From an uncultured Oscillospiraceae bacterium (GTDB taxonomy: Bacteria; Bacillota; Clostridia; Oscillospirales; Oscillospiraceae): a DNA stretch of 41,470 bases. A program made the translations under genes and the position numbers. Of the stretch, positions 14,555 to 22,206 are shown piece after piece (position 1 is the stretch's first letter; each line of letters begins with the position of its first letter). The stretch covers positions 1 through 41,470 of the forward strand of contig CANQRM010000025.1 of assembly GCA_947626265.1 (NCBI GenBank), written 5' to 3'. The notes beneath the pieces are model-generated. The model had not been told where the DNA came from. It did not search any database and saw only the letters and a list, made by a program, of their open reading frames with translations.

Positions 14555-15430
14555 ATGGAAGGATATCTTGCGGCGGCGGCGCTGCTGCCCGCAGACCTCC
14601 GGCGAACGGCCATGGCTTTGCCGGAGGAGGACATGGGCCGGTGCGAGGAGCTTAGGCTCCGCCGGGGCCGGGAGATGACCGCCCTCATAGCGGGCCGGGA
14701 GTACGGCCTGGGCGGCGTGATAGGGGAGAACGATCTGCGCGCGGTTACGGAGGCCGCCACGTCCTCCAGCCTCCACGCCGCGGGGGAACAGCTTCGCCGG
14801 GGCTTTCTTGCTGGGCCCCATGGGGTCCGGGTGGGTGTGTGCGGCACGGCGGTGACGGATGAGCATGGCGTGACGGCCATCCGGGAGATATCCTCTCTCG
14901 CCATCCGGGTGCCCCGGGCCATGCCCGGCTGCGCCGACGGTGTATGGGGGGAGCTCACCGCCGGGGGCTTTCGCTCCGCGCTCATATCCTCCCCGCCAGG
15001 CGTGGGCAAGACCACGCTCCTGCGGGAGCTCATACGCAGGCTCTCTGTAGAGGGATATCGCGTGGCGGTGGCCGACGAGCGGGGGGAGCTGGCCGGGGCA
15101 TGGAACGGCGAGTCCGCCTTTGACGTGGGGCCCCGGACGGATGTGCTCACCGGCGCGCCCAAGGCTTTGGCGGCCGGGATGCTCCTGCGGGCCATGAATC
15201 CCCAGGTGCTGGCCATGGACGAGGCGGCGGATGAGGGGGAGGCTGGGGCGCTGCTGGCTGCTGCCGGCGCGGGGGTGCAGGTATTGGCCACGGTCCACGG
15301 GGGCCGGGGAATGAAGGAGAGCGCCCTTTGCCGGGCGCTTCTGGCGGCGGGGGTATTCCATAAGCGCATATGGGTGGAGCTGCGGGGCGGCCGGCGGGTC
15401 TACACCGTGGAGCGGGTGCCATGCGCCTGA
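14555..15430 (+). CDS. spoIIIAA: Stage III sporulation protein AA, ATPase
   Basis: This 291-aa mother-cell ATPase resembles secretion ATPases (type II/IV family) and is thought to power the SpoIIIA-SpoIIQ feeding channel between mother cell and forespore. Walker A is SPPGVGKTTLL (about 146-156), followed by VAVADERGELAG and the Walker B-like VLAMDEAADEGEA. I chose the ATG at 14555 because AAGGGGGCGG lies just upstream; the longer frame to 14501 would run across the sigma-E-like promoter. It overlaps spoIIIAB by 10 bases. Confidence 0.95.
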   Translation: MEGYLAAAALLPADLRRTAMALPEEDMGRCEELRLRRGREMTALIAGREYGLGGVIGENDLRAVTEAATSSSLHAAGEQLRRGFLAGPHGVRVGVCGTAVTDEHGVTAIREISSLAIRVPRAMPGCADGVWGELTAGGFRSALISSPPGVGKTTLLRELIRRLSVEGYRVAVADERGELAGAWNGESAFDVGPRTDVLTGAPKALAAGMLLRAMNPQVLAMDEAADEGEAGALLAAAGAGVQVLATVHGGRGMKESALCRALLAAGVFHKRIWVELRGGRRVYTVERVPCA

Positions 15431-15918
15431 CGGGGGCGGCGCTCATCACGGCGGCGGGGCTTCTCATCGGCCTTATCCAGGCCCGGCAGCTCCGGGACCG
15501 GGCGGAGCGGCGGGCAGAGCTGTGCCGGATGCTGGACGGGATGGAGTTTGAGCTTTCCCGGTTCCGCACGCCCATGCCCGCGCTGTTCGCCCTTTTGGCA
15601 GAGCGGCTTGCCGGGGACGCCGCCGCCCTCTGCCGGGATATAGCGGACGGCTTTGCCGCCGGGGACGGCCGGGATATGGCGGCCCTCTGGGCCGACGGGA
15701 TAGGGATGCTGCCCGAGCCGGAGCGGCGGATACTGGCGCCCCTTGGCCCGGTGCTTGGCCGGTACGGGGCGGAGGAGCAGCTAAGGGCTCTGGAAAGCTG
15801 CGCCCGGGACATGGAGCGGGCCCGGGACGAGGCCCGGGCGGAGCTGCGGGAGAGGGGACGGCTGTGGATAGGGCTGTCCGCCGCGGGAGGGGCGGCGCTG
15901 GCGGTGCTGCTGTTGTGA
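15421..15918 (+). CDS. spoIIIAB: Stage III sporulation protein AB
   Basis: This 165-aa protein has membrane helices at the N-terminus (about 5-20) and the C-terminus (about 148-165), with a helical, charged middle that resembles GspF-like inner-membrane platform proteins. The motif LCRMLDGMEFELSRFRTPMP is typical of SpoIIIAB. It starts inside the end of spoIIIAA. In the SpoIIIA complex it is a membrane platform component in the mother cell. Confidence 0.9.
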   Translation: MRLTGAALITAAGLLIGLIQARQLRDRAERRAELCRMLDGMEFELSRFRTPMPALFALLAERLAGDAAALCRDIADGFAAGDGRDMAALWADGIGMLPEPERRILAPLGPVLGRYGAEEQLRALESCARDMERARDEARAELRERGRLWIGLSAAGGAALAVLLL

Positions 15919-15933
15919 CCAAGGATGAGGGAC

Positions 15934-16131
15934 ATGGACGTAGATCTGATCTTCAAAATAGCGGCGGTGGGGATACTGGTGGCGGTGCTGAACATCCTTC
16001 TCAGCCGCTCCGGCCGGGACGAGCAGGCCCTGATGACCACCATCGCGGGGCTGGTGGTGGTGCTGGTGATCCTGATCCAGCGCATCGCGGACCTCTTCGA
16101 CCTCATCCGGGAGCTGTTTGAACTGGGATGA
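15934..16131 (+). CDS. spoIIIAC: Stage III sporulation protein AC
   Basis: This 65-aa, two-helix membrane protein begins MDVDLIFKIAAVGILVAVLN, the characteristic SpoIIIAC sequence. An in-frame ATG at 15925 is possible, but AAGGA at 15921-15925 is correctly spaced (8 bases) only for the ATG at 15934. The stop overlaps the spoIIIAD start as ATGA. Confidence 0.92.
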   Translation: MDVDLIFKIAAVGILVAVLNILLSRSGRDEQALMTTIAGLVVVLVILIQRIADLFDLIRELFELG

Positions 16132-16514
16132 CGCTGTTGATGAAGGCGGCGGCCCTGGGGGTCACCGGGGCAGTGGCGGCGCTGATTATCAAGCGCAGTG
16201 CCCCGGAGCTGGGGCTTGCCATGAGCATCGCGGCCACGCTGGCCGCGGCGGCGGTGGCGGTGGAGCTCTTCGGCCAGCTCCGGGATGTGGTAACAATGGC
16301 CCGGGAGCAGACGGGCCTCAGCCCCGCGGTGGTGTCGCCGGTGCTCAAATGCGTTGGCATCGGCGTGGTGACCCGGCTGGCGTCGGACCTTTGCAAAGAC
16401 GGAGGCCAGGGGGCCGCGGCATCGGCGGTGGAGCTGTGCGGCGCGGCCTGCGCCATGGGGGCGGCTCTGCCCCTGGTGCGGTCCTTATTGCAGATGATAA
16501 GCGAGCTTACATGA
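16128..16514 (+). CDS. spoIIIAD: Stage III sporulation protein AD
   Basis: This 128-aa hydrophobic protein has about four membrane segments (KAAALGVTGAVAALIIKR, ELGLAMSIAATLAAAAVAVE, and further C-terminal stretches). Like SpoIIIAC it belongs to a small membrane-protein family and forms part of the channel base. It overlaps both neighbours by 4 bases. Confidence 0.92.
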   Translation: MTLLMKAAALGVTGAVAALIIKRSAPELGLAMSIAATLAAAAVAVELFGQLRDVVTMAREQTGLSPAVVSPVLKCVGIGVVTRLASDLCKDGGQGAAASAVELCGAACAMGAALPLVRSLLQMISELT

Positions 16515-17575
16515 GAGTATTGACCGTTATTTTGATATTCGTTCTTCTCCTTCCCGTCCCGGCTCTCGCCGCGGACACGGGGGCCGTGGAGGAGGCCCTG
16601 CCGCCCTCGGCCCGGGCCATCCTGGGGGACGTAAAGGTGGAGGGCGCGGCTGGAGGCGGCCTGTGGCATAAGCTGGGCGCCTGGGCGCTGGGGGCCCTGG
16701 AGGGAGAGGCGAAGACGGCAGCACGCAGCGCGGCGGTGGCCCTCGCGGTGACGCTTCTGTGCTCCGTGGGGGCGGCGCTGTCCCCCGACGGGAAGGCGCC
16801 GGGGTATATCCTTCTGGGCGGGGCAATGGCCATCATGGCGGTGTGCGCCGGGGACATGCGCTCCTTCCTGGCTCAGGCACGCACCGCGCTGTTGGAGCTT
16901 TCGGACTTCTCCAAAGCGCTGCTCCCCGCCATCGCCGCGGGAGCCGCTGCCGGGGGCAGGGCCGCCTCCGCCGCGGCGAAATACGCCGCCTCGGCGCTGT
17001 TCATGGACATTCTCATCTCCGTGGGCATACGGCTGGTGCTGCCTATGATCTACGCCTACGCCGCCGCGGGGGCCGCCCACGCGGCCTTGCCCTCCGGAGC
17101 GCTGGGCGGGCCGGTGAAGCTGATGGGCTGGGCCTGCTCCACGCTTCTGACGGGCCTCACCACCGTGTTCACCCTGGCCCTCACGGTGACAGGGGTGGTG
17201 TCCGGCTCGGCGGACAAGGTGGCGGGCAGCCTCGCGAAAAGTGCCATCTCCGCGGCCCTGCCGGTGGTGGGCTCCATATTGGCGGACGCGGCGGACACCT
17301 ACCTCGCCGGGGCGGCGCTGGTGCGGGGAGCGGTGGGGCTCTTCGGCCTCGCCGCCGTGGCGGGGGTGTGCGTGGGGCCGGCGCTGACGCTGGGGCTTCA
17401 CTACCTGCTCTATAAGCTGGCGGCCTGCGTGGCGGAGCCCTTCGCAGAGGGGCGGCTGGCGGGGCTCTTAGGCGTCATCGGAAAGGCCTACGGCATGGCC
17501 CTGGGCCTGGTGGGCTCGGCGGGGGCCATGCTCTTTATCTCCGTCGTGGTGGGGGTGGAGGTGATGAGCCCGTGA
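16511..17575 (+). CDS. spoIIIAE: Stage III sporulation protein AE
   Basis: This 354-aa multispanning protein has a cleavable-looking signal (MRVLTVILIFVLLLPVPALA) and about seven hydrophobic segments. Conserved stretches include ADKVAGSLAKSAISAALPVV and GSILADAADTYLAGAALVRG. SpoIIIAE is the largest membrane component of the SpoIIIA complex. It starts at ATG 16511, overlapping the spoIIIAD stop, and its stop overlaps the GTG of spoIIIAF. Confidence 0.95.
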   Translation: MRVLTVILIFVLLLPVPALAADTGAVEEALPPSARAILGDVKVEGAAGGGLWHKLGAWALGALEGEAKTAARSAAVALAVTLLCSVGAALSPDGKAPGYILLGGAMAIMAVCAGDMRSFLAQARTALLELSDFSKALLPAIAAGAAAGGRAASAAAKYAASALFMDILISVGIRLVLPMIYAYAAAGAAHAALPSGALGGPVKLMGWACSTLLTGLTTVFTLALTVTGVVSGSADKVAGSLAKSAISAALPVVGSILADAADTYLAGAALVRGAVGLFGLAAVAGVCVGPALTLGLHYLLYKLAACVAEPFAEGRLAGLLGVIGKAYGMALGLVGSAGAMLFISVVVGVEVMSP

Positions 17576-18039
17576 AGCAGTGGATATCCGGCATCGCCGC
17601 GGCGTCGGTGCTCTCGGCCATGGCCATGGCCCTGACGCCCAGGGGCTCGGTGCGGCAGGTGACGCGGCTTTGCTGCGGGCTTCTGTGCGCATTGGCGGTG
17701 GCGGCGCCCATCCTGCGGCTGGACTATCAGGCCCTGGGGGCGTCCATCGCCCTCTATAAGCAGCAGGCGGACGCCATCACGTCCCAGGCAGAGGAGGAGG
17801 GGAAAATGTTGGAACGGACATACATACAGGACAAATGCCGGACATATATTCTGAGCAAAGCGGCCCAGCTGGGCGCCCAGACCGGAGAGGTCACCGTCAC
17901 CGCCCGGTGGGACGACGGAGACGGGGTGTGGTATCCCTGGACCGTCTCGGTGGAGGGGGCCTATCACGCTGGCCTCGCCGCGGCCATCGAGGGCGAGCTG
18001 GGCGTACCGGCCGAAAGGCAGGATTGGCATGCCCGATGA
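17572..18039 (+). CDS. spoIIIAF: Stage III sporulation protein AF
   Basis: This 155-aa protein has two N-terminal membrane segments (GIAAASVLSAMAMAL and a second at about 32-45) and a soluble C-terminal part resembling a ring-building motif domain (SKAAQLGAQTGEVTVTARWD). It starts with GTG at 17572, overlapping the spoIIIAE stop. It is shorter than the Bacillus protein (about 206 aa), mostly in the linker. Confidence 0.9.
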   Translation: MKQWISGIAAASVLSAMAMALTPRGSVRQVTRLCCGLLCALAVAAPILRLDYQALGASIALYKQQADAITSQAEEEGKMLERTYIQDKCRTYILSKAAQLGAQTGEVTVTARWDDGDGVWYPWTVSVEGAYHAGLAAAIEGELGVPAERQDWHAR

Positions 18040-18403
18040 CGAGCGCAGGCGGGCTCTGGCCGACGCCTTCGGGCGGTACAAATACGTGCTGCTGGTGGCG
18101 GCGGTGGGCCTGGCGCTGCTGCTGTGGCCGTCGGGGAGCGGAAGCAATGGGGCGGAGCGGACCTATGCCGCCCGGACCGGAGAGACGGACCAGGAGCGCC
18201 TGGCGGCGCTGCTGTCCCATATGGAAGGAGTGGGGCGGGCGGAGGTACTGCTTTCGGAGAAAGGCGCGGCGGTGGTGTGCCAGGGGGCGGACAGCGCCTC
18301 CGTCCGGCTGGACGTCACCAACGCGGTGCGGTGCTATACCGGGCTGGGCGCCGATGAGATCGTAATTTTCAAATCAAGTGAAAGCTGGAGGGATGATCCA
18401 TGA
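18029..18403 (+). CDS. spoIIIAG: Stage III sporulation protein AG, short form
   Basis: This 124-aa protein has one membrane helix (about 21-37) and a single ring-building-motif-like domain: ERLAALLSHMEGVGRAEVLL, then GAAVVCQGADSASVRLDVTN and a tail ending DEIVIFK. Bacillus SpoIIIAG is about 229 aa because a beta-triangle insertion lies inside this domain. Here only a few residues (SEKG) stand at that point. The operon is intact, with spoIIIAF overlapping by 11 bases and spoIIIAH by 4, so the gene is short rather than broken. Confidence 0.88.
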   Translation: MPDDERRRALADAFGRYKYVLLVAAVGLALLLWPSGSGSNGAERTYAARTGETDQERLAALLSHMEGVGRAEVLLSEKGAAVVCQGADSASVRLDVTNAVRCYTGLGADEIVIFKSSESWRDDP

Positions 18404-18960
18404 AGAGGAATTTGAAGCGCAATATCGTGATCATGGCGGTACTGGTGTTCGTGGGGGCGGCGGTATATCTGAACTGGTCCTACAACAGCCGCTGGGGCAC
18501 GGCGGACCCGGCCATGGTGGCGGCGGAGGACGAGGCCATGGCCCAGGCACAGGAGGAATATCTGTCCGCCTCGGCGGACGCGGATACCGGCGCCGTGGCC
18601 ACGACCGCCTACTTCGACGAGGCGAGGCTGACCCGCCAGTCCTCCCGGGACGAGGCGCTGAAGCTGCTGGAGCAGGCCTGCTCCGCCGAGGACGCGGCCC
18701 AGGACGTCATCGACGAGTCCATGCGCCAGATCAACGCCATGGCCGCCTGGAACCTGCAGGAGAGCCTTTTGGAGAACGAGCTCATGGCCAAGAACTTCAC
18801 CGACTGCGTGGTGATGGCCTCCGACGAGGGGGTGACCGTGGCGGTGCCCGCGCCGGTGGAGGGCCTTACAAGCACCCAGGTGGCCCAGATCACCGAGGCG
18901 GTGGTGTCCAACACCGACTACACCGCCCAGGCCCTGAACATCATCGAGGTCACGGAGTAA
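18400..18960 (+). CDS. spoIIIAH: Stage III sporulation protein AH
   Basis: This 186-aa protein has an N-terminal membrane anchor (RNIVIMAVLVFVGAAVYLNW), a charged helical linker rich in Ala and Glu, and a C-terminal ring-building-motif domain (NFTDCVVMASDEGVTVAVPA to the end). In Bacillus SpoIIIAH binds forespore SpoIIQ across the intermembrane space to make the channel. The operon ends here; no strong terminator follows before the asp23 promoter. Confidence 0.92.
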   Translation: MKRNLKRNIVIMAVLVFVGAAVYLNWSYNSRWGTADPAMVAAEDEAMAQAQEEYLSASADADTGAVATTAYFDEARLTRQSSRDEALKLLEQACSAEDAAQDVIDESMRQINAMAAWNLQESLLENELMAKNFTDCVVMASDEGVTVAVPAPVEGLTSTQVAQITEAVVSNTDYTAQALNIIEVTE

Positions 18961-19002
18961 GATAATGCCAATAAACTGGCCCTTTTCTTTTTGAAACAGT
19001 TG

Positions 19003-19011
19003 TGTTATAAT
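19003..19011 (+). promoter_or_regulatory. Extended -10 promoter for asp23/nusB
   Basis: TGTTATAAT at 19003-19011 is a perfect extended -10. The -35 position is T-rich with no clear hexamer. The asp23 start follows 31 bases later. Confidence 0.65.
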
Positions 19012-19042
19012 GAATCCAATCATGTTATCGGAGGAAAAGGCG

Positions 19043-19402
19043 ATGGCTGAGAATTACATCACCAAGCAGGACGGAAAGGGCTCCGTCAACATCTCGGAGG
19101 ACGTGATCGCCGCCATGGCGGCCGCCGCCGTGACCGAGGTGGAGGGCGTGGCCGGGTTCGGCAGTCCCACGACGCCGGAGCTGGTGGACCTGTTCGGGAG
19201 AAAGAACCCCGGGAAGGGCCTGAAGATACGCTTCCTGGACGAGAAGATCACCGTGGACGTGCTGATCGTGGTGCGCATCCCCGGCAGCATCACCGATACG
19301 GCCGTACATGTGCAGGACACGGTGTGCAGCGAGGTGGAGTCCATCACCGGCATGAACACCGTGGTGAACGTACACGTCACCGGCGTTTCCTTCGACAAGT
19401 GA
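19043..19402 (+). CDS. Asp23/Gls24 family envelope stress response protein
   Basis: This 119-aa protein has the Asp23/Gls24 pattern: GSVNISEDVIAAMAAAAVTE near the start, VEGVAGFG, then ITVDVLIVVRIPGSI and VNVHVTGVSF at the end. Members are small, often abundant cell-envelope-associated proteins (YqhY/AmaP-like); in Bacillus the yqhY gene also lies upstream of nusB. The ATG at 19043 has GGAGG at 19030-19034. An earlier in-frame ATG at 19010 lies in the promoter and was rejected. Confidence 0.92.
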   Translation: MAENYITKQDGKGSVNISEDVIAAMAAAAVTEVEGVAGFGSPTTPELVDLFGRKNPGKGLKIRFLDEKITVDVLIVVRIPGSITDTAVHVQDTVCSEVESITGMNTVVNVHVTGVSFDK

Positions 19403-19421
19403 CCTATACCGATACTTTACT

Positions 19422-19442
19422 GGAGCCCCGTTCCGGGGCTCC
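19422..19442 (+). other. Hairpin between asp23 and nusB
   Basis: GGAGCCCCG (19422-19430) pairs with CGGGGCTCC (19434-19442) around a 3-base loop. There is no U-tract, so it is more likely an RNA-stability or processing element than a terminator. It lies 12 bases before the nusB Shine-Dalgarno. Confidence 0.6.
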
Positions 19443-19463
19443 GCGCTGTATTTGGAGGCAGTT

Positions 19464-19940
19464 ATGACAAGATCTGCTGCAAGAGAGATCGCCATCCAGC
19501 TGGGCTTCTCCGTGGCCGGCACGGGCCTGGACCCGGAGACGGCGGTGGAGGCCTTCTTCGAGCCGGAGCACTATGCCTCCCTGGCCGCGGAGGGAGAGCT
19601 CTATGCCGAGCGGCCGTCCAAACGGGATATGGACTTCATCCGCCGGAGCGTGTGCGGCGTGGCGGCGCATAAGGACGAGCTGGACGGCTTTATCGGCAAG
19701 TACGCCAGGGGCTGGCGCCCCGAGCGCATCAGCCGCAGCGCCGCGGCCATCCTGCGCCAGGCCATCTATGAGATGCTCTATATGCCCGAGGTGCCCCCCG
19801 CCGCCGCCATGGACGAGGCGGTGGAACTGGCCAAGGGCTACGAGGACGCCGACGTGGTGGCGTTCATCAACGGCGTGCTGGGCGGCTTCTACCGGGGCGA
19901 AAAGCAGCAGGACAAGCCCGGGGATGAGACCGATGGATGA
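19464..19940 (+). CDS. nusB: Transcription antitermination factor NusB
   Basis: This 158-aa all-helical RNA-binding protein pairs with NusE/S10 on boxA RNA for rRNA antitermination. Family features are SAAREIAIQLGFS at the start, RPERISRSAAAILRQAIYEM and the C-terminal VELAKGYEDADVVAFINGVL. The ATG at 19464 has GGAGG at 19454-19458. The start of xseA (19933) overlaps the end by 8 bases. Confidence 0.93.
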   Translation: MTRSAAREIAIQLGFSVAGTGLDPETAVEAFFEPEHYASLAAEGELYAERPSKRDMDFIRRSVCGVAAHKDELDGFIGKYARGWRPERISRSAAAILRQAIYEMLYMPEVPPAAAMDEAVELAKGYEDADVVAFINGVLGGFYRGEKQQDKPGDETDG

Positions 19941-21141
19941 GCATGTCTTTTCCGTCACCGACCTGAATGAGTACATAAAGGGGCTTATAGACACGGACCC
20001 CTTTCTGGGCCGGGTGGCGGTGAGGGGCGAGCTTTCCAACTACAAAGTCTATCCCTCCGGTCACCACTACTTCACCCTGAAGGACGGCCAGTCCAGCCTC
20101 AAATGCGTTATGTTCCGCTCCAGCGCGGACAAGCTCCGCTTCCGGCCGGAGAACGGCATGGCCGTCATCGCCGCGGGCCGGGTGTCGGTCTTTCCCCGGG
20201 ACGGGGCCTACCAGCTCTATGTGGGCTCCCTTACCCCCGAGGGGGCCGGGGACCTGCAGGTGGCCTTCGAGCAGCTGAAGGCAAAGCTGGACGCCGAGGG
20301 GCTTTTCGACCCGGCCCACAAAAAGCCGCTGCCGGCCTTTCCGCGCCGGGTGGCGGTCATCACCAGCTCCGCCGGCGCGGCGGTGCACGACATCATCCGG
20401 GTGCTGGGAAAGCGCTGGCCCATGGCGAAGATCCTGCTGCTGCCGGTGCGTGTCCAGGGCGTGGAGGCGCCCCCGGAGATCGTGGGGGCCATCCGGTACG
20501 CCAACCGGTATCAGGTGGCGGACCTCATCATCACCGGCCGGGGCGGCGGGTCCATGGAGGACCTGTGGTGCTTCAACGACGAGCGGGTGGCGAGAGCTAT
20601 TTATGAATCGGAGATACCCATTATCTCCGCCGTGGGCCATGAACCGGACGTGACCATCGCGGACTACGTGGCGGACCGGCGGGCGGCCACGCCCTCCAAC
20701 GGCGCTGAGATCGCGGGCCCCGACGGGGCGGAGGTGGCGGCTTACGTGGCCCAGTGCGGCATACGCCTGGACCAGGCCATGAAAAAGAAGCTGGACATGC
20801 TCTCCCGGCGGACGGAGGAGCTGGCCAAACGCCCGGCGCTGACGGACCCGGAGGTGTATCTGGGCGCCAAGCGCATGATGCTGGACCGGATGCTGTCGGA
20901 CCTGGCCGGCGCGGGGGAGAAGCTGGTGGGCGAGAAGCGGCGGGCCTACGTGGCCCTGGCGGCCAAGCTGGACGCCATGAGCCCCCTAAAGGTGCTGAGC
21001 CGGGGCTATGCCATGGCGGAAAAGAATGGACATGCCCTGCGCTCCGTGGACGACGCGGCGGCGGGGGACAGGATAAGCGTGCGGCTGACCGGCGGAAGGC
21101 TGGACTGCGCCGTGGAGGAGGTACATCATGGGGAAGAATGA
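19933..21141 (+). CDS. xseA: Exodeoxyribonuclease VII large subunit
   Basis: This 402-aa subunit of exonuclease VII degrades single-stranded DNA from both ends. It has an N-terminal OB-fold (about 1-100; GRVAVRGELSNYKVYPSGHH) and the catalytic domain with VAVITSSAGAAVHDIIRVL and RGGGSMEDLWCFNDERVA. A coiled C-terminal part ends with LKVLSRGYAMAEK. The start at 19933 overlaps nusB, and the long frame upstream is only a shadow of nusB. xseB overlaps by 14 bases. Confidence 0.96.
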   Translation: MDEHVFSVTDLNEYIKGLIDTDPFLGRVAVRGELSNYKVYPSGHHYFTLKDGQSSLKCVMFRSSADKLRFRPENGMAVIAAGRVSVFPRDGAYQLYVGSLTPEGAGDLQVAFEQLKAKLDAEGLFDPAHKKPLPAFPRRVAVITSSAGAAVHDIIRVLGKRWPMAKILLLPVRVQGVEAPPEIVGAIRYANRYQVADLIITGRGGGSMEDLWCFNDERVARAIYESEIPIISAVGHEPDVTIADYVADRRAATPSNGAEIAGPDGAEVAAYVAQCGIRLDQAMKKKLDMLSRRTEELAKRPALTDPEVYLGAKRMMLDRMLSDLAGAGEKLVGEKRRAYVALAAKLDAMSPLKVLSRGYAMAEKNGHALRSVDDAAAGDRISVRLTGGRLDCAVEEVHHGEE

Positions 21142-21352
21142 GCCGACGTTCGAGCAGAAGCTGGAACGCCTTGACCAGATCGTGAAGCTCCTGGAGAAGG
21201 GGGACGCGCCCCTGGCGGAGAGCCTGGGCCTGTTCGAGGAGGGGACCGGTCTCATCCGGGACTGCTCCAGGCAGCTGGACGAGGCCGAGCAGAAGGTTGT
21301 AAAGCTGCGCAAGGGACCGGACGGCGCGCCGGTGGAGGAGCCCTTCGAGTAA
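21128..21352 (+). CDS. xseB: Exodeoxyribonuclease VII small subunit
   Basis: This 74-aa, two-helix protein has the XseB signature (FEQKLERLDQIVKLLEKGD, then LAESLGLFEEGTGLIRDC). It decorates the XseA stalk. It starts within xseA, and ispA follows 21 bases after its stop. Confidence 0.95.
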   Translation: MGKNEPTFEQKLERLDQIVKLLEKGDAPLAESLGLFEEGTGLIRDCSRQLDEAEQKVVKLRKGPDGAPVEEPFE

Positions 21353-21373
21353 GGGCGGGGAAAGGAGAGAGCC

Positions 21374-22186
21374 ATGGACCCGTTGGAGAGATATGAAAAC
21401 TACAAGGCCATGATCGACCTGTGGCTGGCGGGCCGGTTCGTCCCGGCGGGGGACGGCGCCGACGGCCTGAGGGAGGCCATGGTCTACACGCTGATGGCCG
21501 GAGGCAAGCGGGTGCGGCCGGTGCTGTGCCTGGAATTCGCCCGCCTGTGCGGCCTGGAGCCGGAGGACGCGGTACCCGTGGCCTGCGCGGTGGAGCTTTT
21601 GCACACCTACAGCCTTATCCACGACGACCTGCCCTGCATGGACGACGACGGCGAGCGCCGGGGCCAGCCCGCCAATCACGTGAAGTTCGGTGAGAGCACC
21701 GCGGTGCTTGCCGGGGACTGCCTGCAGGCGGAGGCCTTCGCTGCCGTGTGCGACGCGCCGGTGGACGAGGCGAACCGGTACCGCTGCTGCCAGCTGCTGG
21801 CTGCGGCGGCAGGCGTACGGGGCATATGCGCCGGCCAGTTCATGGACCTTGCGTCCGGCGAGGTCACGGCGGAGAGCCTGACCGCCACGGACGTATGCAA
21901 GACCGCCGCCCTCATGGCGGCCGCCTGCGCCATGGGCGCGGCCGCGGCCGGGGCGGACAGTGAGACGGTGGCTGCTGCCAGAGACTACGGCGCGGCCCTG
22001 GGCATGGCGTTCCAGTGCCGGGACGACATGCTGGACGGCGACGGCTTCGCGGCCCTGCTGGGGCCGGAGCAGTGCCAGGCCATGGCCGATGGCTATACCC
22101 GGGACGCCTACCGGCTCTTAGAGAAGTTCGACGACACCCTGTTCCTGCAGGAGATGACGAAAAAGCTCTGCGGCAGGACGGTATGA
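21374..22186 (+). CDS. ispA: Polyprenyl synthetase, farnesyl/geranyl diphosphate synthase type
   Basis: This 270-aa prenyltransferase condenses IPP with allylic diphosphates. The first aspartate-rich motif is HDDLPCMDDD (DDxxxxD type, with small residues before it as in farnesyl diphosphate synthases). The second is FQCRDDMLDGDG. MAGGKRVRP is the IPP-binding part. It is slightly shorter than the usual 290 aa. AAGGAGAGAGCC precedes the ATG. Downstream, dxs would normally follow, but here two surface-protein genes lie between them. Confidence 0.93.
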   Translation: MDPLERYENYKAMIDLWLAGRFVPAGDGADGLREAMVYTLMAGGKRVRPVLCLEFARLCGLEPEDAVPVACAVELLHTYSLIHDDLPCMDDDGERRGQPANHVKFGESTAVLAGDCLQAEAFAAVCDAPVDEANRYRCCQLLAAAAGVRGICAGQFMDLASGEVTAESLTATDVCKTAALMAAACAMGAAAAGADSETVAAARDYGAALGMAFQCRDDMLDGDGFAALLGPEQCQAMADGYTRDAYRLLEKFDDTLFLQEMTKKLCGRTV

Positions 22187-22206
22187 GACATCGGGAGGAT
22201 AATGCT

